Source of the DNA: Deinococcales bacterium
GTDB lineage: Bacteria > Deinococcota > Deinococci > Deinococcales > JAAFIG01
Reading direction: 5' to 3'
DNA: 15,552 nucleotides
Assembly: GCA_013298595.1 (NCBI GenBank)
Contig: JAAFIG010000056.1
Coordinates: 1 to 15,552 of the forward strand
Part shown: positions 12,413 through 15,552 of the stretch, piece by piece
Layout of the letters: every line of letters starts with the position of its first letter
How positions within the stretch are numbered: the first letter of the stretch is position 1
Notes under the pieces: model-generated
Seen by the model: the letters and a program-made list of their open reading frames with translations, nothing else
What the model was told of the DNA's origin: nothing
The model's database searches: none
Made by a program: the position numbers and the translations under genes

Positions 12413-13858
12413 CTACTGTCCTTGCCCGAGCGAAAATCCTGGCTCACCATCAAAGGTGCATAAATTCTCGGTTTTAATAAAATCGAGTCCCTCGAGGGCA
12501 ACTCTGCCTAGCAGTGTCACAATATCTTCGTGACTGATAGATAATCCTTCTGGGACTGTGAATCTACCACGCCAATGGTCAGTGCGGAAAGTCTCTGGGA
12601 AGCCTCCGGGCCAGACTTTTACGCCTCGGTTGGTAATCATGGTCAGTTTTAGGTGCTCTAAGTTGGCTCGTTGTAATTGCACGGCTAAATCTTCGGCTGT
12701 TTGCCCTCGCCAATTGACAAAGACATCCACACCAACTGTTTCTTTACGCGCAGGTAAACGACGTACCAGTTTAGCGTGTGGTTGACGCTCGAGGTCAGCA
12801 GCGGCAAAATGCGTGACAGGTAAATGCTGTGGTTCTCGTCCGAGGTTAGCAATCAAGGTATCGGCAAATTCTTGCGTTCCCACTTTTTTGATACTCGAGC
12901 CTGCTTCAAAAATATCAGCTGTGTGATGCCCTTCCTCGAGTGTGACCAGCCAAGCATTTTTGATTTTGGCAGCCACAGCGGGTTGTCCAATGTGGACTAG
13001 CATCAGCACGGCGGCGTTGAGTAATCCGCTGGGGTTAGCAATATCTTGTCCTGCAATATCTGGAGCGCTGCCGTGAACAGCTTCAAACATAGCGACTTCA
13101 TCGCCAATGTTAGCACTACCTGCCAGACCAACACTACCTGTTACCTCAGCCGCAATATCCGAGAGGATATCGCCATACAAATTTGGTGCCAGAATCACAT
13201 CGAATTTATCAGGATTTTCGGCGAGTCGTGCCGCGCCAATATCAACAATCATGTGGTCTTTGCTGATTTCTGGATACTCAGCGCCGAGTTCATCAAAAAC
13301 CTTGTGGAACAAACCATCGGTCAGTTTCATGATGTTGTCTTTGGTCACACAAGTCACGTGCTTGCGACCATGCCTGCGGGCGTACTCGAACGCATAACGC
13401 ACAATTCGTTCTGTGCCCGGTCTCGAGATCAGTTTTAAGCATTGCACCACTTCATCAGTTTGGCGATGCTCGATACCTGCGTATAAATCCTCTTCGTTTT
13501 CGCGGACAATCACCAAATCTATTTTTTTGTGTTTGGTGCTGACAAATGGGGCAAAACTTTGGCACGGGCGAACATTAGAATACAAACCAAGGGTTTTACG
13601 AATCGTCACGTTCAGGCTTTTAAAACCACCACCTTGTGGTGTGGTAATCGGGCTTTTTAAGAATACTTTGGTACGCCGCAAACTTGCCCAAGAACTGGGT
13701 TCGATCCCGCTCGAGTGACCACGTTCATATACAGCTTTACCAATCGCAATTTCCTCGAGTTCAAGTTCGGCACCTGCAGCTTCCAGAATCCGCAAAGTTG
13801 CTTGCATGATTTCTGGTCCGATACCATCGCCATGCGCCACTGTAATAGGTATTTTCAT
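12413..13858 (-). CDS. icd: Isocitrate dehydrogenase, long single-subunit type, probably NAD-dependent
   Basis: 481 residues, like the Thermus/Rickettsia-type enzymes that carry an extra C-terminal domain of about 120 residues. It converts isocitrate to 2-oxoglutarate in the TCA cycle. Seen in the sequence: VAHGDGIGPEIM (7-18); the substrate loop SPITTPQGGGFKSLNVTIRKTLGLYSNVR, positions 69-97, with S81, N83, R87 and R97; RENEEDLYAGIE (R119, Y126); K173; and metal Asp residues in NLYGDILSD (D230, D234). The cofactor loop is HGSAPDIAG with D267-I268; Asp-Ile here is the known NAD signature, while NADP enzymes have Lys-Tyr. The long tail and the TTPQGGG loop argue against isopropylmalate dehydrogenase. 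ATG at 13858 has no evident ribosome binding site. It follows the two-component genes on the same strand after 86 bp. Confidence 0.92.
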   Translation of the reverse strand: MKIPITVAHGDGIGPEIMQATLRILEAAGAELELEEIAIGKAVYERGHSSGIEPSSWASLRRTKVFLKSPITTPQGGGFKSLNVTIRKTLGLYSNVRPCQSFAPFVSTKHKKIDLVIVRENEEDLYAGIEHRQTDEVVQCLKLISRPGTERIVRYAFEYARRHGRKHVTCVTKDNIMKLTDGLFHKVFDELGAEYPEISKDHMIVDIGAARLAENPDKFDVILAPNLYGDILSDIAAEVTGSVGLAGSANIGDEVAMFEAVHGSAPDIAGQDIANPSGLLNAAVLMLVHIGQPAVAAKIKNAWLVTLEEGHHTADIFEAGSSIKKVGTQEFADTLIANLGREPQHLPVTHFAAADLERQPHAKLVRRLPARKETVGVDVFVNWRGQTAEDLAVQLQRANLEHLKLTMITNRGVKVWPGGFPETFRTDHWRGRFTVPEGLSISHEDIVTLLGRVALEGLDFIKTENLCTFDGEPGFSLGQGQ

Positions 13859-13944
13859 GGGTGTAGCCTAAACGATTCTTGGCACTTAGGATTCCGTGAT
13901 GGCTCACATTTTTTTTACACTCTGTCTAAGAAAGAAGTTTACAA

Positions 13945-14586
13945 TTAACCAATTCCCGCATTTTTTGCCACCCAAATTGCTTCGGAACGATCAGCAACTT
14001 GTAACTTGGCAATGATATTTGATACATAATTTCGCACCGTTTTTGGACTTAACTCGAGCCGCAAAGCAATCGTAGCGTTAGAGCAAAGCTGCGTGATTAA
14101 CTCGAGAATTTCACGTTCTCTTGCAGTTAATTCTGGAAACACTTGCATTGCAATTGGGCGGGTGGCTGCAAAGTACTGCAATACTCGTTCAGCCACACCT
14201 GCTCCAAAAACCGCTTCTCCTCTGGCAACACCACGAATAGCTTGAGCGATTTCTTCTTGGGTTGCGCCTTTTAACAAATACCCTTGTGCGCCTGCTCGAA
14301 TGGCAGCAAACACAGAATCATCATCTTGAAACATGGATAACATCAGAATTTGAATCCGTGGATTAACACTTTTGATTTGTCTGGTGGCTTCAATACCATT
14401 CATATTTGGCAATTGAATATCCATTAAAATCACATCGGGTTGCAATTCGGCAGCTAAACGCAGACCAGCTTCGGCACTTTCGGTATCAGCAATAATCTCG
14501 ATACCTGTTTCAGACTCGAGTAGTAAACGTAAACCGCTTCGTAAAACCAAGTGGTCGTCTACAATTAAAACGCTGATATTATGCAT
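13945..14586 (-). CDS. NarL/LuxR-family response regulator
   Basis: 213 residues. The receiver domain (1-120) has acidic D10-D11, the phosphoacceptor D56 in ILMDIQLPNMNG, S84 and K106. The C-terminal LuxR-type helix-turn-helix (about 152-205) contains LTAREREILELI, a recognition region LSPKTVRNYVSNIIAKL and a final ADRSEA. It is a standard transcription factor activated by phosphorylation from the kinase encoded just upstream; its targets are unknown. The ATG lies inside the end of the kinase gene (ATGCATAA, eight-base overlap), so the two are translationally coupled. One oddity is TQLCSNATIALRL, where the usual G-x-x-N-xx-IA segment has a Cys-Ser in place of the Gly-Leu/Tyr. The IDH gene lies 86 bp downstream on the same strand and may be cotranscribed or have its own promoter. 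Confidence 0.95.
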   Translation of the reverse strand: MHNISVLIVDDHLVLRSGLRLLLESETGIEIIADTESAEAGLRLAAELQPDVILMDIQLPNMNGIEATRQIKSVNPRIQILMLSMFQDDDSVFAAIRAGAQGYLLKGATQEEIAQAIRGVARGEAVFGAGVAERVLQYFAATRPIAMQVFPELTAREREILELITQLCSNATIALRLELSPKTVRNYVSNIIAKLQVADRSEAIWVAKNAGIG

Positions 14587-15552
14587 CGGTTTCTCCTGTT
14601 GTTTTTACGGGCAACCAAGCCAGTACTCGAGTACCCTGACCAGATTCAAGCTCGAATTTACCACCAAGCTCTGTGGCTCGTTCACGCATTGAATACAGTC
14701 CAAGACCACTTTCTGGTAAGGCTGGTAAGCCAACACCATCATCGGCAATCTCGAGTAACAATCCTGTTTGGTCTTGGTACAAATTAAATTTGACATGTTT
14801 AGCATTGGCATGCTTGGCAATGTTATTCAGCGCTTCGCTGGTAATTCGGTAGACTGCCACTTCAATAGCAGCTGGTAACGGCTCGAAGATGACAATATGA
14901 ATCTCGGGAATCACCACTAACATCTGTCCAAGTTGTTGACGCAACGCTCCTTCTAAACCCAGATTATCCAAAGCTGGAGGGCGTAAATCGTAAACCAATC
15001 GCCGAATATCGGTAATCGCAGTTTGAACACTTTGTGCCGAAGCAGCAATCATTGTTTCGGCTCGAGCAGGATTTTGTCCAATCAAATTCTTTGAAACTTG
15101 TAAGTTCATCGAAACACTGGCAAGTGTCGCACCAAGCCCATCGTGCAAATCTCGGCGAATCCGTTTACGCTCTTCTTCTCTGGCAAAAACAATGGCTTCC
15201 TTGGAGCTTTGCACTTCCTGAGTTAATAAAGCTTCTTGCACCGCCACAGCTGCTCGAGCTGCTAAATCCTCGAGCAAACGCATTTCGATAGGCGTAAAAG
15301 TTTCTGTGGTAGATCGTTGCGAAACCAGTAAAACACCTACAGGTTGTTGTTTTATTCGCATTGGAAACTCGAGAATTTGCCCAACAGCACTGCCCACTGC
15401 CACAATTTGCCCAGCCGAGGGTTGTAATGCCACATATGGTAAACGCAGCGTTGAAGCCAAGGTTTGCACAATCGTAAATGCCAATTCCTCGGGTTTATGA
15501 GCACCCTCGAGTTGCCGACCTAAATTACTAATGGCTCGGTACGGGTCGTGGC
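14579..15552 (-). CDS. GAF-containing NarL-type sensor histidine kinase (N-terminus outside window)
   Basis: The frame is open to the window edge; translation of the edge gives HDPYRAISNLGRQLEGAHKPEE before LAFTIVQTL, so the TTG at 15484 is not the true start and about 324 residues are visible. A GAF-like domain comes first (LRLPYVALQPS to EDLAARAAVAVQEALL). Then follows a HisKA_3 dimerisation helix with the phosphoacceptor in EEERKRIRRDLHDGLGATL, and DIRRLVYDLRPPALDNLGL. The HATPase domain has SEALNNIAKHANA (N-box), DDGVGL (G1) and GLGLYSMRERATELGG. This is the NarX/DegS-type kinase family; the missing N-terminus probably holds sensing or membrane segments. The signal is unknown. It overlaps the response regulator by eight bases. 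Confidence 0.95.
   Translation of the reverse strand, partial: HDPYRAISNLGRQLEGAHKPEELAFTIVQTLASTLRLPYVALQPSAGQIVAVGSAVGQILEFPMRIKQQPVGVLLVSQRSTTETFTPIEMRLLEDLAARAAVAVQEALLTQEVQSSKEAIVFAREEERKRIRRDLHDGLGATLASVSMNLQVSKNLIGQNPARAETMIAASAQSVQTAITDIRRLVYDLRPPALDNLGLEGALRQQLGQMLVVIPEIHIVIFEPLPAAIEVAVYRITSEALNNIAKHANAKHVKFNLYQDQTGLLLEIADDGVGLPALPESGLGLYSMRERATELGGKFELESGQGTRVLAWLPVKTTGETDA

Larger units (their letters stand above)
417..15511. repeat. Highly iterated palindrome CTCGAG, about 104 copies
   Basis: Hand reading finds CTCGAG about 104 times between 417 and 15511, for example at 417, 479, 569, 761, 821, 1030, 5011, 9025, 12107, 14053 and 15506. Copies occur in genes on both strands, in different reading frames (LE, a CGA-encoded Arg, or Ser-containing readings), and in gaps such as 2418, 2459, 4122, 5651, 5679, 7612 and 8732. 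The related CTCGAA, CTCGAT and CTCGAC together number only about 19. Spacing is irregular, so this is not a tandem array. The longest copy-free stretch is 3146-4121. Confidence 0.9.

Noticed and set aside
12413-13858. 3-isopropylmalate or tartrate dehydrogenase instead of IDH
   Set aside because: Although the Asp-Ile cofactor loop is shared with those enzymes, the substrate loop with S81/N83 and the extra C-terminal domain of about 120 residues fit long-form isocitrate dehydrogenase.
417-15511. CTCGAG copies as a CRISPR or tandem array
   Set aside because: Copies are six bases long, irregularly spaced and mostly inside genes; no longer shared repeat unit surrounds them.

Overview
The window most likely comes from a member of the Chloroflexota or a similar free-living bacterium. 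Hints are the GAF-containing NarL-type sensor kinase, the long single-subunit isocitrate dehydrogenase, the winged-helix regulators of a type I associate with that phylum, and dispersed palindromes with GTAGGGGC/GCCC ends. The assignment rests on protein character only. Base composition is moderate, with no rRNA, tRNA, CRISPR array, transposase or phage gene seen. The strongest signal is not a gene: the palindrome CTCGAG occurs about 104 times by hand count, roughly one per 150 bp, against about 4 expected by chance. It lies in genes on both strands and in several intergenic gaps, and behaves like a highly iterated palindrome comparable to HIP1 of cyanobacteria.

Layout, left to right. The C-terminal part of an FtsH-type protease (1-622) overlaps by one base a Nudix hydrolase resembling MTH1 (622-1092), which converges on and overlaps a class I DNA photolyase (1068-2414, minus). 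Next come two winged-helix regulators of the same family (2582-3226 and 4199-4858, both minus). Each is head to head with an envelope gene: a CPBP/CAAX-type membrane protease (3258-4121, plus) and a GIN/DUF4097-like lipoprotein (4885-5646, plus). A membrane-anchored HExxH metallopeptidase follows (5755-6477, plus), meeting a convergent multi-pass membrane protein (6480-7568, minus).

The middle holds a coupled two-gene unit on the minus strand, a 99-residue conserved-looking protein followed by a leucine-rich-repeat protein with a DUF6745-like C-terminus (8694 down to 7638). It is divergent from a cytoplasmic von Willebrand A protein with two copies of a 63-residue C-terminal repeat (8978-10813, plus). 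A 337-bp gap full of dispersed inverted repeats follows.

The right part is all minus strand: a two-domain VOC dioxygenase (11151-12104), a second repeat-bearing gap, an isocitrate dehydrogenase whose cofactor residues point to NAD (12413-13858), and a two-component pair, response regulator (13945-14586) and sensor kinase (14579 to the window end, N-terminus missing), with overlapping ends.

Functionally the window mixes housekeeping (FtsH, IDH), DNA and nucleotide damage control (Nudix, photolyase), envelope functions under local regulators, and signalling. I do not see a recognisable defence island. The points most worth follow-up are the CTCGAG iteration and its absence over the CPBP gene, the repeated regulator/envelope-gene module, the LRR-DUF6745 pair, and the repeat-tailed vWA protein.
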